Shown one piece after another: positions 16,752-26,594 of a stretch of DNA of 63,253 bases. Position 1 is the first letter of the stretch, and each line of letters starts with the position of its first letter. Below the pieces are notes generated by a model, which worked only from the letters and a program-made list of their open reading frames with translations, made no database searches and had not been told where the DNA came from. The translations under genes were made by a program, and so were the position numbers. Source of the stretch: an uncultured Sutterella sp. (GTDB lineage: Bacteria > Pseudomonadota > Gammaproteobacteria > Burkholderiales > Burkholderiaceae_F); NCBI GenBank assembly GCA_949282745.1, contig CASDQM010000025.1, positions 1 to 63,253 on the forward strand. The letters are read 5' to 3'.

Positions 16752-18359
16752 ATGCAATTTGACGCTCAAGACTATCCGTACGCTTCCAAGCGCCACGTCG
16801 TTTACGCCCGCAACGGTATGGTTTGCGCCGGCAACCCCACGGCCACGGCCGCGGGTCTCAAGACTCTTCTGAAGGGCGGCAACGCCGTCGACGCGGCCGT
16901 CACGGTCGCCTCGACCCTTCCCGTCGTCGAACCGACGGGCAACGGCCTCGGCGCCGACTGCTTCGCCATCATCTGGTACAAGGGCAAGATGTACGGCCTC
17001 AACGCCTCGGGTCCCGCCCCGAAGGCGAACTCCATCGCCGCCCTCAAGGCCCGCGGCTACGACAAGATTCCGAGCTACGGCGTGGAACCCATCAACGTCC
17101 CGGGCGCCGTCGCGGGCTGGATGGCCATGCACGAACGCTTCGGCTCGCTCGATCTGGAAGAGGTGATGAAGCCCGCGATCGAATACGCGGAAAACGGCTT
17201 CCCCGTTTCGCCCAACATCTCCCGCCTCTGGGAAGAAGCCTGGGGCATCTACTCGAAGTACCGCGACCGTCCGGAATTCGCCGGCTGGTTCGAAACCTTT
17301 GCCCCGAAGAACACCTGGCTTCGTCCGGGCGAAATGTTCCGCAACCCCGACATCGCGAAGTCGCTTCGCCTCATCGCGAAGACGAAGGGCGAAGCCTTCT
17401 ACCGCGGCGAACTCGCCGAAAAGATGGACGCCTTCTTCAAGAAGTACAACGGGTTCCTCACGGCCGAAGACCTCGCCGCCTACAAGCCCGAGTGGGTCGA
17501 TCCGATTTCCGTCAATTATCACGGCTACGACGTTTGGGAACTCCCGCCCAACGGCCACGGCATCACGGTCCTCATGGCGCTTCAGATCCTGAAGGGCTTT
17601 GAATTGGGCGAACGCGACTGCGTCGACACGATGCACAAGCAGATCGAAGCCATGAAGCTCGCCATGATGGACACGGCCGCCCACGTGGCCGATCCGCGCA
17701 CGATGCGCGTCACGGTGGACGAGCTCCTCTCCGAGCGCTACGCCGCCGACCGCCGCGCCCTCATCGGCGAAGAGGCGATCATGCCGACCGCGGGCGATCC
17801 GCGCTACCACTCGACCGTCTACTTCTGCTGCGCCGACGGCGAAGGGAACATGGTCTCGCTCATTCAGAGCAACTTCCGCGGATTCGGTTCCGGCATCGTC
17901 ATTCCGGGCACCTCGATCTCGCTCAACGACCGCGCCGAAAACTTCAAGTTCGACGAAAACCACCCGAACGCCCTCGAAGGCGGCAAGCGTCCCTACCACA
18001 CCATCATCCCAGGCTTCCTCACGAAGGACGGCGAAGCCGTCGGTCCCTTCGGGATCATGGGCGGCTTCATGCAGCCGCAGGCGCACGTGCAGGTCGTCAT
18101 GAACATGATCGACTGGCACCTCAACCCGCAGCAGGCCTTGGACGCCCCGCGCTGGCAGTGGGTGGGCGGCAAGAACGTCGAGGTTGAGCAGGACACGCCC
18201 AACCACATCATCCGCCTCCTGCAGCGCCGCGGTCACAACATCATCGTGCAACCCGACCCGTATCACATGGGCCGCGGCCAGATGATTCTGCGCGACAAGG
18301 ACGGCGTTCTCTGCGGCGCCACCGAAAAGCGCACCGACGGTCAGATCGCCTCGTTCTGA
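16752..18359 (+). CDS. ggt: Gamma-glutamyltransferase family protein (Ntn hydrolase), apparently cytoplasmic
   Basis: A 535-residue N-terminal-nucleophile hydrolase. Thr355 in the stretch DPRYHSTVYF is the expected autoprocessing and nucleophile residue; the small-subunit part downstream contains FRGFGSGIVIPGTSISLNDR and GIMGGFMQPQAHVQV, typical of the family. The N-terminus (VYARNGMVCAGNPTATAAGL) also matches. It lacks the signal peptide of periplasmic GGTs such as that of E. coli, so it resembles cytoplasmic YwrD-like forms and would act on imported substrate. The gsiABCD glutathione importer 2.4 kb downstream on the other strand fits this. A strong terminator follows. Confidence 0.88.
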   Translation: MQFDAQDYPYASKRHVVYARNGMVCAGNPTATAAGLKTLLKGGNAVDAAVTVASTLPVVEPTGNGLGADCFAIIWYKGKMYGLNASGPAPKANSIAALKARGYDKIPSYGVEPINVPGAVAGWMAMHERFGSLDLEEVMKPAIEYAENGFPVSPNISRLWEEAWGIYSKYRDRPEFAGWFETFAPKNTWLRPGEMFRNPDIAKSLRLIAKTKGEAFYRGELAEKMDAFFKKYNGFLTAEDLAAYKPEWVDPISVNYHGYDVWELPPNGHGITVLMALQILKGFELGERDCVDTMHKQIEAMKLAMMDTAAHVADPRTMRVTVDELLSERYAADRRALIGEEAIMPTAGDPRYHSTVYFCCADGEGNMVSLIQSNFRGFGSGIVIPGTSISLNDRAENFKFDENHPNALEGGKRPYHTIIPGFLTKDGEAVGPFGIMGGFMQPQAHVQVVMNMIDWHLNPQQALDAPRWQWVGGKNVEVEQDTPNHIIRLLQRRGHNIIVQPDPYHMGRGQMILRDKDGVLCGATEKRTDGQIASF

Positions 18360-18385
18360 CGAGCGTCCGCTTCCGTTGAGATCCA

Positions 18386-18419
18386 CCCCGCACGGTTCTC
18401 CCCGTGCGGGGTTTCGTTT
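18386..18419 (+). terminator. Intrinsic terminator of the carrier-GGT operon
   Basis: CCCCGCACGG (18386-18395) pairs with CCGTGCGGGG (18402-18411), followed by TTTCGTTT. Confidence 0.85.
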
Positions 18420-18473
18420 CCGCGCGGTTTGCACCGCGTTCGACCGGAACGAACGGAGCAGACTTCTCCGCGT

Positions 18474-19637
18474 TTAGAAACGTATTTTCCCGTTCGACAA
18501 CGCCCACAGGGCCTGCCGGGACGCCCCCACCGACGCCTCCTGGTTCGGAAACCACAGCTTGACGTTTTCCCTTTCGGGCGTCTCCAGGATCGAAAGATAG
18601 CCGGCTTGCATGAGAAGAATCACAAGATCCACTTCCTCGGGGTCACCGCCCGCCTCCAAGTCCTTCAGCCTCACGATTTTGTCCGTCAAGAACACGTCCG
18701 GCCGCAGTTGCGGATGCCGAACGAACCGCCTCATTTGCAAAATGGGATGCGTGTCGCTTTGGAGCCAGGGAAACGCAAACTTCGTTTTCGGACGATCGAG
18801 AAAAGAGAGAACCGACCACGGACACAGGACGGATTGCGAAACCGTCGGTTCGAAGTGGTAACCGCCGTATTGCTCAGCGAGTTTCTTGAGGAGTTCCTCC
18901 TTCGAGCACCCTGCAACCTCTGCGGCACGATCGAGGTACGGTCCGAAGTTGTCGAGCAGTTCGTCTTCGGTGAAGCCGAGAAGCGTTCCGAATTCTTCGT
19001 CGAACGAAACGTCCCGCAGGCCGTCGAATTCGGCGAAAAGTCCCGTACTGCAGATTTTCGTGGCGCCCGTCATGAAGAAAAAGCGCAGGCATCCGTCGTT
19101 CGCCTTGATCACCTGCAGGAATTCGTTCAGCACCGAGCGGATGCCTTCGAAGGCCAGCGGATCGTCGAGCCACCGCGTAAGCGGCGCGTCGTACGCGTCG
19201 ACGAGGACGACGAGGCTCATGGGCGGCAGGTCGGCGAGCCACGCAGAGAGGCGAATCATCACGTCCGCATTCTCCGGGGCGCCGGGGAAGCCGACGGCGC
19301 CGAAGACCGCCGTCAGTTTTTCGCAAAGCTTCGCACGGAAGACCTCCCCTCGCCCGAACTCCTTGAGCTCAGTGAAATCGAGCCTTACGACCGAATAGGT
19401 GCGGTCGTCCCATTCCTTTTCGATCGCGAGACCGTGAAAATCGCGCAGACCGTATCGAAAGAGCGATTCGAAGGTGGAAAGAAGGAGCGTCTTTCCGAAG
19501 CGCCTCGGGCGGATCAAGAGAATCTTCCCGCGCCGGCGGGCAAGCTTCTCCACCATTGCCGTCTTGTCGACGTAAATCTCGTCGGCCGCCCGAAGTGCGG
19601 CGAAACTGGAAGTCCCCAAGGATAGAATCTGCTGCAT
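18474..19637 (-). CDS. AAA-ATPase-like protein (PF09820 type), apparently C-terminally shortened
   Basis: A 387-residue protein. The N-terminus YVDKTAMVEKL, followed by LLIRPRRFGKTLLLST (Walker A-like), and VVLVDAYDAPLT (Walker B-like) are characteristic of the AAA-ATPase-like family abundant in gut bacteria. Relatives are usually 500-550 residues and end with a PD-(D/E)XK nuclease-like domain. Here only the start of that region is present, so the gene is either a short form or truncated. These genes are often accessory and multi-copy; their function is not established. It is monocistronic on the minus strand. Confidence 0.8.
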   Translation of the reverse strand: MQQILSLGTSSFAALRAADEIYVDKTAMVEKLARRRGKILLIRPRRFGKTLLLSTFESLFRYGLRDFHGLAIEKEWDDRTYSVVRLDFTELKEFGRGEVFRAKLCEKLTAVFGAVGFPGAPENADVMIRLSAWLADLPPMSLVVLVDAYDAPLTRWLDDPLAFEGIRSVLNEFLQVIKANDGCLRFFFMTGATKICSTGLFAEFDGLRDVSFDEEFGTLLGFTEDELLDNFGPYLDRAAEVAGCSKEELLKKLAEQYGGYHFEPTVSQSVLCPWSVLSFLDRPKTKFAFPWLQSDTHPILQMRRFVRHPQLRPDVFLTDKIVRLKDLEAGGDPEEVDLVILLMQAGYLSILETPERENVKLWFPNQEASVGASRQALWALSNGKIRF

Positions 19638-19711
19638 GATCGTCTCTGAAACACCGTAACGATGGGGATTTTAGAAACGAACTCTGCCGCAGGGAAGAAA
19701 AAAGAAAGAAA

Positions 19712-19726
19712 CGACATGTCATGTCG
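19712..19726. repeat. 15-bp palindrome
   Basis: CGACAT (19712-19717) and ATGTCG (19721-19726) flank GTC. It lies between the AAA-like gene and the terminator of the Sel1 gene and could be an operator for the former gene, or incidental. Confidence 0.3.
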
Positions 19727-19727
19727 C

Positions 19728-19756
19728 AAAAAAGGGCGCCCGTTCCCGGACGCCCC
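19728..19756 (-). terminator. Intrinsic terminator of the Sel1-repeat gene
   Basis: On the minus strand an imperfect GC stem (about 19742-19755 with 19734-19741) is followed by six T residues (AAAAAA at 19728-19733 on the plus strand), about 30 bp after the stop codon at 19786. Confidence 0.65.
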
Positions 19757-19785
19757 GTCGGCTGATTTCCCTTGTCGTCAGAGAA

Positions 19786-20526
19786 TCAGTACTGCGGCTC
19801 GTGCTTTTCGAGTCCTTCGAGTTCCTTCAGGATCTTCTCGGCGGAGAGCGACTGCGCGTACTTGAGGTCGTCCGCGTTCATGTGCGAGCGGATCACCTTC
19901 GCGCTTTCGGCGGCCGTGTAGACGCTGTCGAACTTGTCGGAGGGCTTCGAAGCGGCTTCGAAGAGGACGTAGGCGGCGAAGACGTCGCGCTCCACGCCGT
20001 CGCCCATGTTGAGCTGACGGGCAAGCGCATCGAGCGCGGCGGGATTCCCCTGCAGGGCCGAGCGGCGGAACCACTTCGCGGCTTCCGTCAGATCCTTCGG
20101 CACGGACGTGCCGTAGAGCCAGTAGGTCCCGACGTTGTACTGCGCGAGGGGATTGCCCTGACGGGCGGCCGTGAGGTCCCAGACGTAGGCCTGACGCGGT
20201 TCGGCCTTGACGCCGAGACCCTTGTTGAAGACTTCGGAGAGGGCGAGCATCGCGCGTTCGTTGCCGAGATAGGCGGCCTTTTCCCACCAGTAGATGCCCG
20301 TGAGGCGCTGCGGATTCATGCCGAGGCCGCGGTGGAAAATTTCGCCGATGTAGTACATGGCTTCGGCGTTGTCCTTGGCGGCTTCCGCTTCGAATTCCTT
20401 CATGGCGGCCTTGTAGTCCTGCTTGTTGAGGAGGGCTACGCCTTCGGGAACGCCCGCCGAGGCGGGAAGCGCCACGGCCGCGGCGAGGGCCGCAAGAAGC
20501 GCGGTCTGACGAATACGCTTGAACAT
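19786..20526 (-). CDS. Exported Sel1-repeat (TPR-like) protein
   Basis: A 246-residue protein with an N-terminal signal peptide (RQTALLAALAAAVALPASAG) followed by about five Sel1-like repeats, for example AEAMYYIGEIFHRGLGM, ERAMLALSEVFNKGLGV and PLAQYNVGTYWLYGTSVPKD. Sel1 repeats form alpha-solenoids that mediate protein-protein contact, often in periplasmic or virulence-associated proteins. No catalytic motif is present. It is a single-gene unit with its own terminator; partners are unknown. Confidence 0.85.
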   Translation of the reverse strand: MFKRIRQTALLAALAAAVALPASAGVPEGVALLNKQDYKAAMKEFEAEAAKDNAEAMYYIGEIFHRGLGMNPQRLTGIYWWEKAAYLGNERAMLALSEVFNKGLGVKAEPRQAYVWDLTAARQGNPLAQYNVGTYWLYGTSVPKDLTEAAKWFRRSALQGNPAALDALARQLNMGDGVERDVFAAYVLFEAASKPSDKFDSVYTAAESAKVIRSHMNADDLKYAQSLSAEKILKELEGLEKHEPQY

Positions 20527-20725
20527 TCGTTTTTCTCCAAATGGTGTGGGGTCTCATCCGGACGCAGGTTCGAAAAAACACGGCGTCCATGGTTGCCGAA
20601 AGTCTAGCCTCGCATTCTTAAGAGAAACTAAACGCCGCTCCCCTCCCCTCCCCCGTGCGGCGGATCAGGCGCTGTCGCAAGCGCACCGCACGGGAATGAG
20701 TCGAAAATCCGGTTCACGCTTGGAC

Positions 20726-20754
20726 TGTCGGGGTTCCTTCGGGGAACCCCGACA
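20726..20754 (-). terminator. Perfect hairpin downstream of gsiD
   Basis: TGTCGGGGTTCC (20726-20737) pairs exactly with GGAACCCCGACA (20743-20754) over a 5-nt TTCGG loop. It lies 26 bp beyond the gsiD stop. The T-tract is weak on either strand, so termination or 3'-end protection are both possible. Confidence 0.6.
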
Positions 20755-20779
20755 CGTTTGTTCGGACCGTACGAAGACC

Positions 20780-21733
20780 TTACGAGGCGTCGATTTCCGA
20801 CTTCGGGTCGAAGGCGTCGCGAAGCGCGTCGCCGAGGAGATTGAAGGCGAGCACCGTAAGGAAGATCGCGAGCACGGCGAAGATCGCCGTGTGCGGCGCC
20901 GTCATCAGGTCGGCGCGCGCTTCGTTCAGCATCGCACCCCACTCGGGCGTGGGCGGCTGCGCTCCCAGACCGAGGAAGGAAAGCGACGCCGCCGTGATGA
21001 TGGCCGTGCCGATTCTCATCGAGAGGTAGACGAGAATCACCGAAACGGTCCCGGGGAAGATGTGCCGAAAGAGAATCGCGAAGTCGGACGCCCCGATGCT
21101 TCGGGCCGCCTCCACGTAGGTTTCGTGCTTGAGGTAGAGCACGTTTGCGCGCACGAGTCGCGCAAAGGCGGGAACCGAAAAGATCGCCACGGCCGCCACG
21201 ACGTTCAGCATCCCTCCCCCGAGCACGGCGACGATGCCGATCGCAAGCAGAATCCCCGGAAAGGCGAAGAGCACGTCGGAGAGGCGCGAGACGATGCGGT
21301 CGATCCAACCTTCGTAGAACCCGGCCAAGAGACCCAATACCGCGCCGATCAGCGCACCCGCGAGCACCGAGAAGAACCCGCAGAAAAGCGAAATCCGCGT
21401 CCCCGCGAGAATGCGGCTGAAGACGTCTCGTCCGAGCGCGTCGACGCCGAACCAGTAGGCGGCCGACGGACTTTCGTTCAGGTGATCGTAGTCATAGTAG
21501 TTTTCGGGATCAAAGGGCGCGATATAGGGCCCGAAGATCGCGAGCACAAAGAGCGCCGCCACCAAGACGGCCGACGCTACGCCTACGGGATTGCGGCGAA
21601 ACCGCGCGCAGGCGTCCGTCCAGGGCGTGCGGATGCGCTCGGGAACCGGCATCGTCTCGGCGGCGTCCGGGAGGCGCTCCGCCGTTTCGGCGGTTTCGGG
21701 CGCTTTCGTTTCTTTTTTGTCGTTCATCGACAT
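20780..21733 (-). CDS. gsiD: Glutathione ABC importer, permease GsiD
   Basis: A 317-residue inner-membrane permease of the oligopeptide/dipeptide class. It has an N-terminal cytoplasmic stretch rich in Glu and Pro, six hydrophobic helices, and the EAA loop ([20 protein letters not shown]) that contacts the ATPase. The ATG at 21733 has GGGGAGAG in front; the in-frame GTG at 21748, which overlaps the gsiC stop, is less likely. As last gene of the gsiA-B-C-D order it fits GsiD (303 aa in E. coli). It ends in a strong hairpin. Confidence 0.88.
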   Translation of the reverse strand: MSMNDKKETKAPETAETAERLPDAAETMPVPERIRTPWTDACARFRRNPVGVASAVLVAALFVLAIFGPYIAPFDPENYYDYDHLNESPSAAYWFGVDALGRDVFSRILAGTRISLFCGFFSVLAGALIGAVLGLLAGFYEGWIDRIVSRLSDVLFAFPGILLAIGIVAVLGGGMLNVVAAVAIFSVPAFARLVRANVLYLKHETYVEAARSIGASDFAILFRHIFPGTVSVILVYLSMRIGTAIITAASLSFLGLGAQPPTPEWGAMLNEARADLMTAPHTAIFAVLAIFLTVLAFNLLGDALRDAFDPKSEIDAS

Positions 21734-21744
21734 GATCTCTCCCC

Positions 21745-22671
21745 TCACTTGTTGCCGTATCGGATGCTGGGATTGAGCCAGCCGTAGAGCAGATCAACCG
21801 CGAGGTTGATGAGCAGGAATTCCACGGAGAAAAGCAGAACGCAGGTCTGCATGACGGGGTAGTCGCGCATTTCGACCGCGTCCACGAGAAGCCGCCCCAT
21901 CCCCGGCCAGTTGAAGACCTTCTCCACGACGATCGAGCCACCGAGAAGAAATCCGAACTGCAGTCCCATCATCGTGACGACCGGAATCAGGGCGTTGCGA
22001 AGCGCGTGGCGCGAGAGCACCTGACGGGCGGGCAGTCCCTTGGCGCGCGCCGTGCGGACGTAGTCTTCCGAGAGAACCTCGATCAGGGCCGAGCGCGTGA
22101 AGCGCGCCATCACGGCGGCGAGGCCCGCACCGAGCGTGATCGAAGGGAGTACGTAGTGGCGCCAGCTCTCCGCCCCCACGGTCGGGAACCATCCGAGCCA
22201 GACGGAAAAGACTTCCATCAGAAGGATCCCGAGCGCAAAGGGCGGCATGGAAATGCCGGAAACGGCGAAGGCCATTCCGAGCCGGTCGGGCCAGCGGCCG
22301 CGCTTTACGGCCGAGACCACGCCGATCAGGAGTCCGAACACCACGGCCCACCCCATGGCGGCGACGGTGAGGAGCAGCGTCGGGCCGAAGCGGTCCGCCA
22401 CCTCGTCGATCACCGGACGCTGCGAGCGGATCGAAATCCCGAAGTCGCCCGTCACGGTCTTTTTCACGAAGAGCACGAACTGCTCAGGCAGCGGCCGGTC
22501 GAGTCCCAGACGTTCGCGCACCATCTGCACTGTTTCCTCGTCGGCTTCGGGCCCCGCCGCCAACTGCGCGGGGTCGCCCGGCAACAGGTGCACGAAGAAG
22601 AAAACGCACACCGTCACAAGGAGCATGGTCGGCACGAGCCCCAGGAGCCTCAACACGAAATAGCGAAACAT
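21745..22671 (-). CDS. gsiC: Glutathione ABC importer, permease GsiC
   Basis: A 308-residue DppB-type permease with six helices; E. coli GsiC has 306. The start [21 protein letters not shown] and [12 protein letters not shown] are typical of this subunit. The EAA loop is [20 protein letters not shown]. It lies between gsiB (58 bp upstream) and gsiD (11 bp downstream), all on the minus strand, so one operon. The role is the glutathione-specific channel half, inferred from the operon and from the GsiB match. Confidence 0.88.
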   Translation of the reverse strand: MFRYFVLRLLGLVPTMLLVTVCVFFFVHLLPGDPAQLAAGPEADEETVQMVRERLGLDRPLPEQFVLFVKKTVTGDFGISIRSQRPVIDEVADRFGPTLLLTVAAMGWAVVFGLLIGVVSAVKRGRWPDRLGMAFAVSGISMPPFALGILLMEVFSVWLGWFPTVGAESWRHYVLPSITLGAGLAAVMARFTRSALIEVLSEDYVRTARAKGLPARQVLSRHALRNALIPVVTMMGLQFGFLLGGSIVVEKVFNWPGMGRLLVDAVEMRDYPVMQTCVLLFSVEFLLINLAVDLLYGWLNPSIRYGNK

Positions 22672-22729
22672 CGTTCTTATCCTTCTCTCATTGCGTCGGA
22701 AGGCCCGGGGGCCCTCCGACGCCGCGGCG

Positions 22730-24262
22730 TCACTTCACGATTTCGGCCTCGTAGAAGTCATAGCTGCTGTCCGGCCGCAAACGGAAGTTCTTCAGGGTCT
22801 TCACGCTCGCGCCCGTCACGTCTTCGGTGACGAGGAAGGCCCAGGGCGCGTCGTTCCAGATCGTCGTCTGAACCTCTTCGTAGAGTTTCGCGCGCTTGGC
22901 CTTGTCGGGCTCGGCGATCGCTTCGTCGAGAAGGCGGTCCACCTTTTCGTTCTTGTAGAACCCTTCGTTCGCAAGCGCCGGCGCCCAGCTTTCCGAGTGG
23001 AAAAGCGGCCGCATCGCAAGGTCGATCTCGCCGGTCGAATTTGACCAACCAATGTAGTAGAGCCGCATCCCGGCCTTCATCGGGTCCTTCACGCTTTCCA
23101 CAAGCGACACGCGCTGACCGGCTTCGAGACTGCGAAGCGTCGTGCGGATGCCGACCTGACGGAGCTGCTGCTGGATGAACTGAATCACCTTCTGGCCGGT
23201 GGTGTTGTTGTAGCCCGACCAAAGGACCGTCTCGAAGCCCTGCGGATAGCCCGCCTCCTTCAGGAGTTCGCGGGCCTTCTTCGGGTCGTAGGGCCAGGGG
23301 CCGAGCTTCGTCGCGAATTCGAAGACCTCCGGCACCACGCCCGTCACCGGACGGGCGTAACCCGAGAAGGCCACCTTGGCGAGCGCCTCCTTGTTGATGG
23401 CGTAGTTGATCGCCTGACGCACGCGCACGTCGGTGAAGGGCTTCTGCAGGTTGTTGATGAAGAGGTAGCGAATGATGACGGAGGGCTGCACGAGGATGGC
23501 GATCTTCGGGTCGTTTTGCAGAACCTTGATCTGTTCCGCAGGCATCGGGTGCGCAAACTGCGCTTCGCCCGTGCGGACCATGGCCGCGCGCGTGCTGTTT
23601 TCCACGACCGGACGCCAGAGGATGCCGTCCAACTTCGGAAGGCCCGCGACGCGATAGTCGGGATTCTTCACCACGTAGAGGCGTTCGCTCGGGTTGTAAT
23701 CCTTGAGAACGTAGGGACCCGTGCCGCAGGCGTTGAAGGCGACGTCCTTGCCGCTCTTCAGAAGACTCGGGCAGACCATCTGCACCGTACCGTTCGCCAG
23801 ACGCGAGAGGAAAGTGCCGAGCGGGTGCTTGAGCGTGATGCGCACCGTCAGGGGATCGGCGACCTCGACCTTTGCAATCGGAGTGAAATAGGTGCGGCGC
23901 GAGAGGTGATTGGCGGGATCGAGCAGTCGGTCGATGTTGAGCTTCACCGCTTCGGCGTCGAGCGTCGTGCCGTCGTGGAACTTCACGTTCGGACGAAGCC
24001 TGATCGTGTATACGAGTCCGTCGGGGCTCGTTTCATAGCTTTCGGCCAACTGGGGAACGGGCTTCATGTTCTGGGCGAACGTGAAGAGCCCTTCGTAGAA
24101 GGACTTCACGACGGTGCGCGAAAGCATGTCGGTCGCATCGTAGGGGTCGAGCGTCGTAAAGCCCGAGCCCACGGCCACCGTGATTTCTTCGGCCGAGGCG
24201 GGTTGAGAGAGAAGACCGGCTGCGGCGAGGCAAAGCGCCAAAAACGTTGCACGCGGTTTCAT
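22730..24262 (-). CDS. gsiB: Glutathione-binding periplasmic protein GsiB
   Basis: A 510-residue solute-binding protein of the SBP_bac_5 family; E. coli GsiB has 512. A signal peptide ([21 protein letters not shown]) precedes [19 protein letters not shown], which recalls the GsiB N-terminus closely, as do [36 protein letters not shown], and [20 protein letters not shown]. This recalled similarity and the gene order gsiA-B-C-D support glutathione as the ligand, rather than dipeptides in general. It lies 102 bp after gsiA and 58 bp before gsiC. Confidence 0.9.
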   Translation of the reverse strand: MKPRATFLALCLAAAGLLSQPASAEEITVAVGSGFTTLDPYDATDMLSRTVVKSFYEGLFTFAQNMKPVPQLAESYETSPDGLVYTIRLRPNVKFHDGTTLDAEAVKLNIDRLLDPANHLSRRTYFTPIAKVEVADPLTVRITLKHPLGTFLSRLANGTVQMVCPSLLKSGKDVAFNACGTGPYVLKDYNPSERLYVVKNPDYRVAGLPKLDGILWRPVVENSTRAAMVRTGEAQFAHPMPAEQIKVLQNDPKIAILVQPSVIIRYLFINNLQKPFTDVRVRQAINYAINKEALAKVAFSGYARPVTGVVPEVFEFATKLGPWPYDPKKARELLKEAGYPQGFETVLWSGYNNTTGQKVIQFIQQQLRQVGIRTTLRSLEAGQRVSLVESVKDPMKAGMRLYYIGWSNSTGEIDLAMRPLFHSESWAPALANEGFYKNEKVDRLLDEAIAEPDKAKRAKLYEEVQTTIWNDAPWAFLVTEDVTGASVKTLKNFRLRPDSSYDFYEAEIVK

Positions 24263-24364
24263 GAGGGTTTCCTTTTTGCTGAGTGGAGAGTGGGGAACTC
24301 TCGGCGGACCTTGGGCCGCACTGCGGCCCGGGATCCGCGCGGGAGAGATTCTTGGGGATTGCGG

Positions 24365-26221
24365 TTATGCGGCGGGCGAGACCCAATGGCCGGGTTCGAC
24401 TTCGACCATGGGCGGCACGTTCGGGCGCGAACCGACCGGGCGCAGAGGCGTCACCACCTCGTGCGCGCCCGCGTCGCGCTTTTCGTTGCGGCGCGAAGGA
24501 TCGGCCACGGGCACCGCGGCGAGGAGCCGTTTCGTGTATTCATGACGCGGACGCTCGAAGACGTCGCGTCGCGACCCAGTCTCGACGATGCGGCCCGCCC
24601 GCATCACCGCCACGCGGTGGCTGATGCGTTCGACGACGCCCATGTCGTGGGAAATGAAGAGGTAGGAAAGGCCGAGTTCGCTCTGCAGACGCATGAGAAG
24701 GTTCGCGATCTGCGCGCGGATCGACACGTCGAGCGCCGCCACCGACTCGTCGGCCACGATGAGGCTCGGCTTGAGCGCGAGCGCCCGGGCGATCGAAATG
24801 CGCTGACGCTGGCCGCCCGAGAATTCGAAGGGATAGCGGTTCGTCATGTCGGCGCGAAGTCCGACGCGCTCAAAGAGTTCCGCGACTTCGCGGTCGATTT
24901 CGCGCGAGGAGAGGTTCGTGAAGAGCCGCAGGGGTTCGCCCACGGCGCGCCCCACCGTCATGCGGGGGTCGAGCGACGCATAGGGATCCTGAAAGATCAT
25001 CTGCATCGAGCGGCGCATTTCGCGAAGCGCGGCGCCTTCGAGCGAGCGGATCGAGCGGCCTTCAAAGAGAATCTCGCCCGCGTCGGCTTCAAGGAGACGA
25101 AGGAGAAGACGCCCGGTCGTCGACTTGCCGCAGCCCGACTCGCCCACCAGAGCGAGCGTCTCGCCCTTGCGGATAGTGAAGTTCACGTCGTCGCAGGCGC
25201 AGACTTCGTGCGTAACGCGGCCCCAGAAGCGGCGGCGCGCGGGGAAGGCCTTCATGAGGCCCCGCACTTCAACGAGGGGTTCGCCCGGCGTCGAGATTTC
25301 CGCCGCGGGCGGCGTCACGCTTCGGCCGGTGTCCGCGGAAAGAAGGCGGAAGTACCGAGGCTTTTCGACGCCCTGCAGTTCACCCAACACGGGAACGGCC
25401 GAAAGGAGCGCCCTCGTGTAGGCGTTTTGCGGCGCGCGGAAGATGTCCGTCACCGCGCCCGTTTCGAGCACTTCGCCCGAACGCATCACGACCACGCGGT
25501 CGGCGATTTCGGCGACGACGCCCATGTCGTGCGTGATGAAGAGGACGCCCATGCCGTTTTCTCCCTGAAGCGAGCGGATGAGCGCGAGGATTTCAGCCTG
25601 CACCGTCACGTCGAGCGCCGTGGTCGGTTCGTCGGCGATGAGAAGCGAGGGACGGGCCGCCAAAGCCATCGCGATCATCACGCGCTGACGCATGCCGCCC
25701 GAGAGCATGTGGGGATAGCGCTTCGCGCAGAGCGCCGCATCGGGAATCTTCACCCGCTCGAGAAGCGCGACGGTTTCGGCACGAACGCGTTCGGCGTCGT
25801 TCATGCCGTCCTTGCGGAGCGCCTCGGCGATCTGTTCGCCCACCGTCATGACGGGATTGAGCGAACGCATCGGTTCCTGGAAGATCATCGCCACGTCGCG
25901 GCCGCGCACGCTGCGGCGCGTTTTCTCGCCCGCAGTGCGCATGTCGACGACGGCGCCCGTTTTCGTGCGAAGGAGGATTTCGCCCGCTTCGACCTTGCCG
26001 CCTTCGGCTTCGAGAAGCCCCATGACGGCAAGAGAAGTGACGGATTTGCCCGAGCCCGATTCACCCACGAGGGCGACGGTTTCACCGGGACGGACGGTCA
26101 GGGAAACGTTTTGGACGGCGGGTGCCGCGCCCGAGAAAGCGACCTGAAGGTTCTTGAGATCCAGTAGGAAGGAAGGGGATTGCGGATCGAATCGCGAACC
26201 GGTTTCGTTCGAAGTCGCCAT
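24365..26221 (-). CDS. gsiA: Glutathione ABC importer, fused double ATPase GsiA
   Basis: A 618-residue fusion of two ABC ATPase domains; E. coli GsiA has 623. Walker A motifs are [12 protein letters not shown] (first half) and [12 protein letters not shown] (second half); ABC signatures are [12 protein letters not shown] and [12 protein letters not shown]; both Walker B segments ([12 protein letters not shown] and [12 protein letters not shown]) are present. Each half ends in an oligopeptide-transporter C-terminal extension. The ATG at 26221 is preferred because GAGG lies upstream; a TTG four codons earlier is the only alternative. First gene of gsiABCD. Confidence 0.92.
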   Translation of the reverse strand: MATSNETGSRFDPQSPSFLLDLKNLQVAFSGAAPAVQNVSLTVRPGETVALVGESGSGKSVTSLAVMGLLEAEGGKVEAGEILLRTKTGAVVDMRTAGEKTRRSVRGRDVAMIFQEPMRSLNPVMTVGEQIAEALRKDGMNDAERVRAETVALLERVKIPDAALCAKRYPHMLSGGMRQRVMIAMALAARPSLLIADEPTTALDVTVQAEILALIRSLQGENGMGVLFITHDMGVVAEIADRVVVMRSGEVLETGAVTDIFRAPQNAYTRALLSAVPVLGELQGVEKPRYFRLLSADTGRSVTPPAAEISTPGEPLVEVRGLMKAFPARRRFWGRVTHEVCACDDVNFTIRKGETLALVGESGCGKSTTGRLLLRLLEADAGEILFEGRSIRSLEGAALREMRRSMQMIFQDPYASLDPRMTVGRAVGEPLRLFTNLSSREIDREVAELFERVGLRADMTNRYPFEFSGGQRQRISIARALALKPSLIVADESVAALDVSIRAQIANLLMRLQSELGLSYLFISHDMGVVERISHRVAVMRAGRIVETGSRRDVFERPRHEYTKRLLAAVPVADPSRRNEKRDAGAHEVVTPLRPVGSRPNVPPMVEVEPGHWVSPAA

Positions 26222-26513
26222 GATGCACCTCAATCAGAAGAAGGATCCCGACACACAGCTTCCGGGCTCCAAAATCATCCACGACCCCCACCCCGTCCGG
26301 CGCTTTTCCGTCTTAGGGACGCAAACCGAATCGGTTGATGATGGACATCGTTCAGAATCAGGCTAACACCACTTTCCCGGAGAAAGCTATGAGAAATACC
26401 CTAGCCTCCTTGCGCGGCGACACGGAAAACCAAAAGAAATTGGAAAATTTTTCGGTTCGGCTCTCCACTTCCCTTACGGAAAGTGGCTTCCCTCTTCCTC
26501 CAAAAACGGATGC
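26222..26513. other. Intergenic region upstream of gsiA
   Basis: It presumably carries the gsi promoter and the end of the RibD_C gene transcript. It is more A/T-rich than its surroundings around 26380-26460. I see no confident promoter, coding sequence or known riboswitch. Confidence 0.4.
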
Positions 26514-26536
26514 AAAAAAGGCTCCGCGAGGAGCCC
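26514..26536 (-). terminator. Intrinsic terminator of the second RibD_C gene
   Basis: On the minus strand GGCTCC (26530-26535) pairs with GGAGCC (26520-26525) over a 4-nt loop, followed by six T residues (AAAAAA at 26514-26519 on the plus strand). Confidence 0.8.
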
Positions 26537-26594
26537 GAAAAGCTTCGGGGAAGCCGATTTTCAGGACTTCCCCGCATGGAGACGAGAAATTCGA

